A model generated the notes under the pieces. It was not told where the DNA came from. It worked only from the letters and a program-made list of their open reading frames with translations, and did not search any database. A stretch of 64,000 nucleotides of DNA from Rhizomys pruinosus. Taxonomy: Eukaryota; Chordata; Mammalia; Rodentia; Spalacidae. The stretch lies in contig VZQC01005766.1 of the NCBI GenBank assembly GCA_009823505.1, positions 631,583-695,582 of the forward strand, given 5' to 3'. A program made the position numbers and the translations under genes. Each line of letters starts with the position of its first letter. The first letter of the stretch is position 1. Shown here one piece after another: positions 55,357 to 64,000 of this stretch.

Positions 55357-56540
55357 TTAGTTTATCTTCAATTGCTATGACAAAAGACACTGACCAATTC
55401 CAATTTGGGGAGGAAAGGGTTTATTCGGCTCACATTTCTTGGGTCACAGTAAATCCAGCAAACTAGCTCAAAGCTGGACATCTGGGATTCACTCATAATC
55501 TTCTGGGCTCTAAAGGGTTTCTGCAGCTCCACTTCTCTGACTCTGCTTTCTACAGCACACACAGCTCATCTCGCAGGCCCAGACCAGCTCGATTCCATAC
55601 CTGCTGCTGCTCTTGGTGGTCAACCCATGGTCATGGCATCTCCAGAAATCTGGGATCTCCACTGAAACTGATGGTCTCTACTGACCTCTCCTGGTGCAAG
55701 GCCTCAGCTTCTCATCATGACTGCTGCAATCCTGGGGTCTTCACTGCAACTGAGGGTGCACTTTCACCAATGGTTTTTCCTTGCCTTTCACAGTGCCAAG
55801 CCTCAGCTGCTCTCTGTGACCCTTTACATTTCAACATCAGAACCATACAGGAGACTCTTACATATTGCCACTTCCTGCTTCTGTCTTGAGGTGGAGGGTC
55901 AGGCCCCCTCTGAACCACAGCTTCTCTGTGCTGGCTCTGAGGAAATTCTTCCCAGAAGATTTCATCACAGTGATGCTGTTCTCTTGTTACTTACAGCTGA
56001 TTTTTCAGCCCTAGCTAACCAGCATCAATTGTCTCAGTACAACAACGGTTTCACTTTATGTTCTGGTCTCTCATTACTTACAGCTGAGTCTTCAGGCCCA
56101 GCTGACCAGAACTCACAGAGTCTTATTTAAAAAAATGTCATGTAAATAGCCCTGATGGTCTTTGCTTCCCGCTTGAAGCTTCAGAAGCCAGGCCTCCATT
56201 GTCTACAACTCTTTCAGCATAACTGTTCCAAATTCCACAGCAATGAACTTTAGGCATTCAGTGATTTTTCTAGCCCAAAGTTCCAAACGCTTCCATAATC
56301 ATTCCCCACAATACTAAGGCTAGGTCTGTCATATCAATAGTCCACTCTCTTGTACCAATTTCTACATTAGTTTCTCTTCAATTGCTGTGACAAAACACTC
56401 TGACCAACTCCAACTTGGGAAGGCAAGGGTTTATTTGGATCTCCTGGGTCACAGTTCATCACTGAGGAAGCCCACCATAGGTACTCAGGGCAGGAATCTG
56501 GAGGCAGGAGCTAAAGCTCAGGCCATGGAGGAATGCTAAG
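55357..56540. mobile_element. Second composite element with terminal direct repeats (RMER1-like)
   Basis: 'attagtttatcttcaattgctatgacaaaagacactgaccaattccaatttggggagg' (55358) recurs as 'attagtttctcttcaattgctgtgacaaaacactctgaccaactccaacttgggaagg' (56367). The internal part ends 'tccactctcttgtaccaatttctac', the same closing phrase as in the 51.0-53.9 kb element ('cactctctggtaccaatatctg'). Sequence otherwise differs, so it is a related family. The second repeat runs into 'aggccatggaggaatg'. Confidence 0.65.
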
Positions 56541-56549
56541 AGCCATTTT

Positions 56550-56715
56550 TAAGCTGGGTGTGGTGGCACACTCCTTTAATCCTAGCAGTTATGAGGCAGA
56601 GGCAGGTGGATCTCTATGAGTTCAAAGGCAGCCTGGAACACGGAGTGAGTTCCAGACTATCTGGAGCTATAGGGAGACCCTGTCTCATAGGGAGACCCTG
56701 TCTCAAGAAAAATAG
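56550..56715 (+). mobile_element. B1 SINE with an 18-bp internal duplication
   Basis: 'aagctgggtgtggtggcacactcc' to 'gagaccctgtctcatagggagaccctgtctcaag'. The phrase 'atagggagaccctgtctc' occurs twice in tandem. Confidence 0.9.
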
Positions 56716-56837
56716 TATAATCTGAAAAGTAAAATATTTTTAAACCATGTATATCTGATACTTTTCCTACATGGCACATTTGTAAATACAACTAAACTGC
56801 AGTTTAAGACGGCTAACTGTACAAGAATTTTATATTC

Positions 56838-57240
56838 CCTATGATCATCTTTTAACCAAGAGACTTAATGCAACCATTATGAAAATTTCCACTAGATTCT
56901 TTGTAGAAACTGCCAAAGATATTCGAAAAATTGTGTGACAATTCACAGACCTAGAATAACCAAAATGTTCTTGGAAACGCTCAACAAAGTCTGTGCACAC
57001 ACATTCCTGCATCTGATCTATTATCATGGAACAGAAATTAAGACTTCAAACAGGATACAACTGATACCAAGACAAACAAATAAGTCAGTGGAAGAGAACT
57101 GAGGGTTCATAAGGAAACCATCACATTTATAGCCAATTGATTTTTGACAAAGGTGTGAAGCCAGTGCCATGGAGAAGAATAATGCTTTCAGTAAGTGGTG
57201 CAATAACAACATGAGTCCTCTTAAAAATTACAAGACAATT
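56838..57240 (+). mobile_element. Old L1 fragment, ORF2
   Basis: 'caagacaaacaaataagtcagtggaagagaactgagggttc', 'tagccaattgatttttgacaaaggtg' and 'gccatggagaagaataatgctttcagtaagtgg' follow ORF2 order of old mammalian L1s. Confidence 0.75.
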
Positions 57241-57863
57241 ATCAACTACCAATTCTATAACTGTACAATTTCAGTTAAATTCAAATTCAATTAAGGCTTC
57301 TGTCTTCCATGTGCCTACTTTTTCCCACAACACTCAACCTTCGGCACATCAAAAACACCTTCTTCTCTATGACAGTGCAAATATTTCATTATATATTTAA
57401 ATCTGCAAGACATAAAGTAAATTCAGCATAGTTAGGTCATTCTGTATATTCACCCATACACTTTTAGTTTTATGCCATGATATATTTTACATTTTCTAAC
57501 TTTTTGTAATGTATTCCATTTAACTTGAGGTTTACATAAATTCTCTTCAGGTCAATTAATTTATCTTGATAACTAGATCGATGTATTTTATTTTTCAAAG
57601 TTTGTTTTGTAACCTGATATTTGTCTCTTTATTCTTTTTTTGAAAACTATATAAAATTATTCGAGTACAGTGTTTTTAATATGTAAATTATATTGCTGTA
57701 CAAAAAGTATGATTAAAATCAATGTATTCTAAAGATATAAAATTCAAGTTTTCCATGATGTTTAGTAAATATTCATAAAAATGATAGATAATGAAAATGC
57801 TGGATAAGGGTTTATAGCCTGACCATTTAGGTAAAACTAGCAAGTAAAAGAATTGCTCAGTAT
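57241..57863. other. Unassigned AT-rich sequence
   Basis: No gene or repeat family recognised. Confidence 0.45.
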
Positions 57864-58074
57864 GGGGCTGGAGAGATGGCTTAGCAGTTAAGAGCACTGA
57901 ATGCTCTTGCAGAGGACCAGGATTCAATCCCCAGCACCCACATAACAGCTGAGAACTGTTTTTGATTCCAGTTCCAGGGAAATCCGACACCCTCTTCTGA
58001 CCTCCGCAGCATTGCATGACATAGGTGCATAAACCTACATGCAGACAGTACATTCATACACATACATTTTTTTA
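57864..58074 (+). mobile_element. B2 SINE
   Basis: 'ggggctggagagatggcttagcagttaagagcactgaatgctcttgc' to 'cattcatacacatac' and tail. Flanks 'aaaagaattgctcagta' and 'aaaagaactgttcagta' are a TSD with two differences. Confidence 0.95.
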
Positions 58075-58347
58075 AAAAAGAACTGTTCAGTAAATTTTAA
58101 AATGCTTTATAAAAGTATTTAAAGTTCAACTTGGAAAGAGATAAAATCTAGAGTGTTTAACAAGTTTTGCATCACATTTTAATTAACTGGAGAAAGATGT
58201 GAACAAGTAATGCCAGATTGCATCTCATATGAAATAAATCACTATATTCATGGTGGGTACCTTTGGCTTATAGATGTTAGTATGTGTCAATGTTAATAAG
58301 TTATTCCAATGTGTAAATTAAATTCTTCTCAATGTGAAATATTCATT

Positions 58348-58535
58348 AAGAGCACCTGGTCCTTACAGAGGACTCATGCTTGGTTTCCAGCACCCACATA
58401 GTAGCTAAAAACTTCCCTTAATTCTAGTTCAAGGGGATCAAATTCAGTCTTCTGGTCTGCACAGGCATTGAATGACACTGATGCACATTTACATATATGT
58501 AGGCAATATACTCATACGCATAAAATAAAAATAAA
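58348..58535 (+). mobile_element. B2 SINE, old, lacking the 5' end
   Basis: 'aagagcacctggtccttacagaggactcatgcttggtttccagcacccacatagtagc' to 'caatatactcatacgcataaaataaa'. Confidence 0.85.
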
Positions 58536-58759
58536 ATATTTTAAAAATGCAGGGATCCTACATAAATGAGCAACTGTTCTGAGAAACAAATTTCAAGTAG
58601 TAAAGATTTGGAAAGCTATTTTGACCTATAGATAAGTAACTATACATAGATGAAAATATGTAGACTCATTTTGAAATGTGATGAATTTATTTCTTTTGCC
58701 TTGAAAGAAAAATCCATTTAGGATGTGGGTACTAGCATTTCATGAAAAATTGTCACAAA

Positions 58760-58970
58760 TATTAAAATAGATAAAAATTAATATTTGGTTATTCATATGG
58801 ATGTCTTTACAAGAGGCACATAAGATAAAAAAGACAACAAATGCTAGCATGGATATGGAGAAAGAAGGAAACTTATTACTTACTGATTCTAGGAGAGTAA
58901 ACCAGTGCATTGAGTATGGAAATAGTTTTGGAGGTTTCTCACAAAGCTAAAAATAGTTCTACAACAGGAC
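58760..58970 (+). mobile_element. Old L1 fragment, ORF2 C-terminal region
   Basis: 'agacaacaaatgctagcatggatatggagaaagaaggaa' and 'gagtatggaaatagttttggaggtttctcacaaag' match old L1 ORF2. The ERV LTR begins directly after it. Confidence 0.7.
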
Positions 58971-58975
58971 ACAAC

Positions 58976-59654
58976 TGTAGGAAGCTTCCTTTGACACCAG
59001 CAGGTACAATGCAGTCTTGCTAAGGAAGGGGGAGTACAGTACCCTCTTCAGGCCACTGTAGGAAACTGACTCCTTGGTACAGAGGTCAATCAGTTACTTT
59101 CATAACCCGACCTGAGAGGTACTTCTACTCAGGTCCTTAGCCTGGCACAACAGACTGTTTCCCACTTTGGCCATGCCTTTTCCATCTGCCCAAAGACTGC
59201 TGGCCCCTGGACAGGAATTTCAGGCTGATGGCTGATTGACTATCTTCAGCCTATGCTCACTCACAATTCACTTCACCACACCAGCTATTCAGATTGGTGG
59301 TCTAAAGTACCACTGTCCAACCCACTGGTCACTTGAATGTAATTCAGGCCTGCTTTGGCCTGCATGTGCACAAAAAATAATAGCCTGGAGTTATGCAATG
59401 ATGGTAATGGAGAATTTGATTTATTGCCTGCTACAGCTTGCTTTTATAAGCAAAATGATATCAGTTCCCAGAGCCAATCACAGATGCCCGGTTCTGCCCC
59501 ACTGTATATTCCTGCTCCACCTAGCATCATGTACCTGGACCACGTTGCTTGCTCTTTCCTGGGGCATGGTCAGAGAAGTACCATGACTCCCACATGGATC
59601 TCTGAGGGGTGCTATCTGAGAAGTAGCCCACAATTCAAACAGGGTCTTCCTACA
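58976..59654 (-). repeat. 3' LTR of ERV family 2
   Basis: 679 bases bounded by the 9-bp inverted ends 'tgtaggaag' (58976) and 'cttcctaca' (59646-59654). On the - strand it has a TATA box 'cttataaaag' (reverse of 59442-59451) and, about 20 bases on, 'aataaa' (reverse of 59420-59425). It is unrelated to the LTR of the 31-37 kb ERV. Confidence 0.8.
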
Positions 59655-59672
59655 TCTCCCCCTTTTATTTTA
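59655..59672 (-). promoter_or_regulatory. Retroviral polypurine tract
   Basis: Reverse complement 'aaataaaagggggaga' directly abuts the LTR start 'tgtaggaag', the position where plus-strand priming occurs. Confidence 0.75.
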
Positions 59673-59689
59673 AATTTTCTGAGAAGTAG

Positions 59690-60174
59690 ATGAGCCCATG
59701 GGAGAGGTCGGCACCATGAAGGAATCCAGCTCTTGAACAGAGGATTGCTTAGACCCATCTTGAATCTAGGGTGGAGGCAGGCCAGGCCTAAGATTTTATT
59801 TTTTACACTAAAACCAATTTGAGGCCCAAAAACCAAGGAGAGAGCTAATAGCCAATTAATTTGGGATATACAGACATATTGCTGCCACTGGCTGCGCAAT
59901 ATCTCCAGGCAGGTGAGGTGTAGTTGATACTGATGGAGGAGACTTGCTTGACTCAGAGACCAATAGTTCCTTTATTGCTTTAGTGGCCTTTGGTAATGCT
60001 CTCTGGTATTTCAGAGGCCAACTATATACTTGCAGGTGCGGTCTCAATACATCTTTCCCATGCTTACACCGGGTCTGCAGCAGCTGGGCCTTACAGCCAC
60101 TCTTCTTGCAGGTATCGCAGTTTATAGGCAAAAAGCTTTTGCCTTTTTGGGACTTGGACCCCCATAGCCAACAT
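59690..60174 (-). pseudogene. ERV family 2 gag (matrix) remnant, copy 2
   Basis: The ATG at 60174 opens a frame with 'MGVQVPKRQKLF', a wording like the myristoylated N-terminus of betaretroviral matrix proteins (a Gly follows the second Met). A stop comes after about 28 codons; another frame (60131-59856, 91 codons) is open only by chance. Matrix targets Gag to membranes. The polypurine tract lies only ~20 bases beyond the end of this region, so the rest of the genome is deleted. Confidence 0.55.
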
Positions 60175-60189
60175 CTCCTTGACAGAATA

Positions 60190-61140
60190 ACTCATTGCTG
60201 ATACCAGAGATCACCTGTATTAATATATTTTCTTGATCACACAGCTTTTAAAGACTATACTATTTGGCTTCGAATAGAGAATTTTCTTTTCACAGTTCTT
60301 ATGTCTATTAGTCAATTAAAGAAAGCAGCTTTACCTGTTTTATAAGAAATTACTACTATAACAGTTGGCTCTCAATTACAGTTAGGGAATGACTTCATTA
60401 CCATCATGTTTTTCTTTTTTCTATGAAAATGAGAGGTAGGAAAGTTTCTCATATTAAAACTTTGTGGCACCTGGATGGTAAATTTCATTAGGACACATTA
60501 TAAACAGTTGTTTTAAATAGAATTCAGAGGGATGCTTGGTGTCTGTGACTCAGGATGTCTGAGTTTTTCTTCCTTTTAATGTTCAGATAGGACAGCTTCT
60601 CTGTTGGTATTTCTTGGTCCATCCTGCACAATACAAAGCTGTAACTTTTCTTTCTCAGCCATTAAGTTGTTGTTGTTTTGACCTGTGGTAACATGGAAAT
60701 CTTTTCCCATAGTTAAAGATTTAAATTGAAAAATTTGACAAAAGGTGTAAAGAGTTTTCTACCTAACTGTATCCCCTCTCTTTGTAATTTAGGTTTTTAT
60801 TTTTGACCTATAAATTTCTGAAATACAGTGGTATTACACATACCTATAGACAGAAATCAAGGTGTAAATTTTCATTAAATTCACCTAACTGTTTATCATT
60901 GACTGTATGTTGTTAATTTGGGAAGGAAACTTAATTCCTTTAGTTAAATTATCCTACAGGTAAAAGAAAATGTTACAAGGTGATACAACACAGAAAAATA
61001 AAGAGAACATTTGTGTACCTTAATCTCAAAGCTATGGTTGGAAATTAGATACAAATTATGAATAAAACAAATATTAACATTTAATATTCCCAATTAGTTG
61101 AAATGTATTACTATTTTTATTAAAACTTTTAACCACATTA
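60190..61140 (-). repeat. Long AT-rich leader of ERV family 2
   Basis: Collinear with 45090-45970 in reverse complement and partly with 3000-3300 in direct orientation. About 900 bases between LTR and gag is long for a retroviral leader. No frame is conserved between copies. Confidence 0.6.
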
Positions 61141-61742
61141 AACTAATATAGGCATATTTGCTTTTACTAAGTCTTAAAATACTATATAATATGTAGACAA
61201 AGTTTGGACAAATTTGGATACCTGTTAAACACATATCAATTAGATATACATTGTTCCTTAAAATTATTTCACTAGATTGTGACTTCAGAGAAATCAATTC
61301 CATTAACTTATATTGCTCATATTATGTTTCTTTATAAATCTCTATTGAAATACATGCATATAAAATATATGTTATTTTTGAACATGTCATTTTAAACTGC
61401 AAACCTTACAGAGTGGATCTTAATGACCATCTTCCTCCAAGCTCTTGGAGATACCTTCTCCAGGCCTGGCACAAAACCTTGCTTTAAAGATGTTTTACCT
61501 AGCTGTTAAGTGCTTGACAATACACATTTAACCATACTTTAAATTATATCTAAAATAAAATAAGATTATTTCTTAAAACCAATTTATTTCCTACAGCACT
61601 TTAAGAATTTGTTTGAATTTTCATCATAGGCATTGAAGGATTGCAACAAGCAGGTGGTGGCATACATCCACAATGTGTTTAACTGTTAACACACCTGTAT
61701 AATTTTATTAGTAATTCTTAACCAATGTATAACCTTAACCAT
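61141..61742. other. Unassigned AT-rich sequence
   Basis: No LTR or other repeat could be recognised upstream of the ERV leader, so its 5' LTR is missing or beyond recognition. Confidence 0.45.
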
Positions 61743-61755
61743 ACACACACACAAA

Positions 61756-61787
<32 letters not shown>

Positions 61788-61793
61788 ACACGT
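61743..61793. repeat. (CA)n microsatellite
   Basis: CA dinucleotide run with two AAA interruptions. The 132-codon frame starting in it has no motifs. Confidence 0.95.
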
Positions 61794-62235
61794 AATAATG
61801 ATAATATTTTTAAGTTGAACTGTGAGAGAGGGGAGAAGTTACATTATTGGTTAATATTTGATGAAGAATACAGAAAATTATTTTATGCTTTTGTTGTAGG
61901 GTATACATCTTGTTTGAACAGATACCACACAAAACTCTTAAGTTCATTTGATAATCTCCTAGGTCATCCTTTGATGATTTGGCAATCTCTATCTGACCCT
62001 AATTTTTTCTCTATGCTGAACCCTATTCTGATTTTATTGCTAATCTATACCTGTCCCGTCCTTGTTTATCTTACCCTTTCCTTACAGGCCAAGGTTCAGA
62101 GAGAGCCCAAAGACCAGAACTGACTCCATTTATTTGTGGTCCTGGGCCAAATCGTTCTAAGACAAGAAATTACTTATGAAGTTTTTATTTAAATTAGACC
62201 AAAGTTTTCCCTTAACACATTGTAACAGCTTCATT
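61794..62235. other. Unassigned sequence
   Basis: Nothing recognised. Confidence 0.4.
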
Positions 62236-62388
62236 TTGCTTTTGATCTTTTCAAGACAGGGTGTCCTTACAGTCCCAGCTGGCCTGGAGCTCACTATGCA
62301 GACCAGGCTGTGCTTGAACTCACAGAGGCCCACCTGCTTTGGCCTCCCCATCACTAGTACCAAAAGTGTGTGCTCCCACACCCAGTTC
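62236..62388 (-). mobile_element. B1 SINE, diverged
   Basis: 'cttttgatcttttcaagacagggtgtcc', 'gcagaccaggctgtgcttgaactcacagaggcccacctgc' to 'tgtgctcccacacccag'. Confidence 0.85.
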
Positions 62389-63009
62389 CACAAGCCTAGA
62401 ATTTATGAGCCCAATTTGAATTACAGAAGACTGGCCTCTAGAATGAGGTCTTAGAGGAAGCTTAGCAGACAAAAAGAAAACCTGAGCTGAATTACCACTG
62501 TAAAGACATTTCCAGAAAAAAAGTTTTCAAGGAGAATTTTTAAAACATACTTAAACTGTAGCTGGCTTTTCACAAACTTCCATACAAGCCAATTTCCCAT
62601 GCGTTTTCTCCACCTCCCTAACCCCCCCCTAGAACTGAGCTGTCTATACAGATGTGCACCTCAGTAGAAGACTTGCAGCAAAATCCTTGAGCTTACTCCA
62701 TGGGCATGCTTGCCCTCCCTGCCTCTTTCTCTGCTACTGTGACCTTTGCTTCTTGAATAAGAAGGAGGAAGCCTGGGTTTCCCCTCAGGGCTGAAATTCA
62801 GGTTGCAGAGTAGGTTCCATGCCCACTGGCAAAGCCTCTAGAAGGCAAGTGGATAGGAGAGGAAAAACTCCTCTCTCACAATTTCTCTGAATACCCATAA
62901 TCTGGGAAGGCTGGGGGACCAACAGATACCCCCAATCCAAGGAAGCTAACACAGCACCCAGGGGCTCCATAGAGGTGCCCCACTGAGTATCAGGAGAAAT
63001 CATTTTATG
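62389..63009. other. Unassigned sequence
   Basis: Moderate GC, no repeat or gene recognised. It may include the distal 3'UTR of the following - strand L1. Confidence 0.4.
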
Positions 63010-64000
63010 ATGTAAGGCATATATTTTTTACTGTGTGCCATGGTTTTCTGTGTTTTTGCTGTAACTGTTGTGTTTCAAGTTCTAGCCTGGGGACAGTTTA
63101 GCATCTCTGAATCATGAAACATAGCTCCCTTAAAAGTATTTCCCATCAATTAAATATGCATTAATTGAATAGACACCTACCTATGTCCCTCTCCCGCCCT
63201 TCCCACCCTTCCCAATTCACCATTTCAGTCAGTTTTCTGATGGAGTCTTTCTGTTGTTCTTTTACAATGCATACCTCTCCACGAGAAATATTTATATCTG
63301 GGTTATTGGTACTAGCATCCACATACGAGGGACACCATTTGTCGTTTGTTTTTCTGGGACTGTGTTACTTCACTTAACAAAATGTCTTCTAGCTCCATCC
63401 ATTTACCTGCAAACTTCATGATGTTGTCCCTCTTTACCACTGCATAGAACTCCATTGTATACATGTACCACATTTTCTCTATCCACTGGTCAATTGAGGG
63501 GCACCTGGGCTGGTTCCAGCTTTTTGCTATTGTGAACAGAGCTGCAATAAACATAGCTGTGCATGTATTTCTGCAGTAAGATGTGTCTGGTGGGTATATA
63601 CCCAGTAGTGGGTAGAATGGCAGGCTCATTTTGAGTCTTCTAAGGGTTCTCCACACTGCTTTCCATAGTGGCTGTACAAGTTTACATTCCCACCAGCAAT
63701 GGATGAATGTTCCCCTTTCCCCACAACCTCTCCAGCACTTGGTATCATTCGTATTCCTGATCCTAGCCAGTCTTATTGGAGTAAGATTATATCTTAATGT
63801 GGTTTTAATTTGCATTTCCTTAATTATTAGCGATGTTGAACACTTCTTAAGATGTTTCTCAGCCTTCTCTAATTCCTTGTCTGTGAAGTCTCTATTCAGA
63901 TCTTTGCTCGATCTTTTGAGTGATTCATTTGTTTTCTTTCTTCTTTGTTTTTTGAGTAGCTTGTATACTCTGGAAATTAATGCTTTGTCAGATGTATCTG
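63010..64000 (-). mobile_element. L1 LINE, 3' end (ORF2 C-terminus and 3'UTR), copy 6
   Basis: ORF2 end plus the start of a 3'UTR that includes a purine-rich 'ggaagggtgggaagggcgggagaggg' (reverse of about 63187-63212). The element continues past the window edge. The 3' boundary is uncertain and no A run was found. Confidence 0.8.
63312..64000 (-). CDS. L1 ORF2 C-terminal part, open to the window edge
   Basis: One reading frame is open for 229 codons from the window edge to the stop at 63312-63314. It begins with '[18 protein letters not shown]', continues '[20 protein letters not shown]', '[19 protein letters not shown]', then '[13 protein letters not shown]', '[19 protein letters not shown]' and '[20 protein letters not shown]'. 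This is the standard C-terminal segment of L1 ORF2p beyond the RT, containing the Cys-rich region. It is the least decayed L1 coding piece in the window. Whether the rest of ORF2 is intact lies outside it. Confidence 0.85.
   Translation of the reverse strand, partial: DTSDKALISRVYKLLKKQRRKKTNESLKRSSKDLNRDFTDKELEKAEKHLKKCSTSLIIKEMQIKTTLRYNLTPIRLARIRNTNDTKCWRGCGERGTFIHCWWECKLVQPLWKAVWRTLRRLKMSLPFYPLLGIYPPDTSYCRNTCTAMFIAALFTIAKSWNQPRCPSIDQWIEKMWYMYTMEFYAVVKRDNIMKFAGKWMELEDILLSEVTQSQKNKRQMVSLVCGC

Larger units (their letters stand above)
58976..61140 (-). mobile_element. ERV family 2, copy 2: leader, gag start, polypurine tract and 3' LTR
   Basis: Read on the - strand: AT-rich leader (61140-60190), gag start (60174), decayed gag to about 59690, polypurine tract, LTR. 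pol and env are absent between gag and the tract, so it is internally deleted. The partner at 44578-46410 has the complementary 5' arrangement. Confidence 0.7.

Noticed and set aside
59856..60131. 91-codon Cys-containing - strand frame that looks like a small zinc protein
   Set aside because: It is a shifted frame across the decayed gag start of the ERV; the frame with the betaretroviral-type start is a different one.
61725..62123. 132-codon frame starting in a CA repeat
   Set aside because: The first quarter is the (CA)n run and the rest has no motif; likely chance.

Overview
The window is a stretch of rodent (muroid) chromosome with no recognisable host protein-coding gene and no canonical RNA gene. 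The organism call rests on abundant B1 (7SL-derived) and B2 (tRNA-derived) SINEs with poly(A) or A-rich tails and target-site duplications (TSDs), and on several L1 LINEs. The B1 and B2 variants (for example the B1 ending with a 'gctggggctacagggagaccctgtctcgaaa' type 3' half) differ from the mouse and rat consensus as I know it, so a cricetid or other non-Mus muroid is the likeliest source.

Layout. 1-2069: 3' end of an L1 (+). 2070-4750: unassigned DNA with one B1 and an ERV-leader-like fragment. 4750-10909: a near full-length L1 (+) full of single-base indels, whose RT region duplicates bases 1-738 exactly. 10910-13550: B2, unassigned DNA, and an older L1 carrying a B1 and a B2/B1 chimera. 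13545-20540: full-length but broken L1 (+) with nested insertions. 20541-24066: an unidentified poly(A)-ended block, then an old L1. 24067-30760: mostly unassigned AT-rich DNA with B1s and B2s, one single-N gap flanked by a noisy direct repeat, and microsatellites.

30763-40649 is a C-rich hierarchical minisatellite, split by a decayed class II endogenous retrovirus (31359-37499, - strand, gag-pro-pol remnants) and by a solo LTR (37785-38250, +). 40810-42540: an internally deleted L1 joining ORF1 to the tail of ORF2. 44578-46410: a second ERV family (+), followed by three degenerate ~300 bp tandem units. 47283-51023: the best preserved L1 (+), with a recognisable endonuclease domain. 51026-53860 and 55357-56540: two RMER1/URR1-like composites with terminal direct repeats, separated by another L1 fragment. 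56550-58975: SINEs and old L1s. 58976-61140: a second copy of the ERV family (- strand) with a clear LTR and polypurine tract. 62236-64000: a B1, unassigned DNA, and the 3' end of an L1 (-) whose ORF2 is still open at the window edge.

The elements interact only by nesting: L1 machinery explains the SINEs and their TSDs, and LTR elements sit inside a pre-existing satellite. I found no operon, CRISPR array or new enzymatic system. The most informative points are variable-copy 11-residue repeats in the L1 ORF1 coiled coil, different tandem 5'UTR modules on each L1, composite elements whose terminal repeat also occurs alone, and two probable assembly artefacts.
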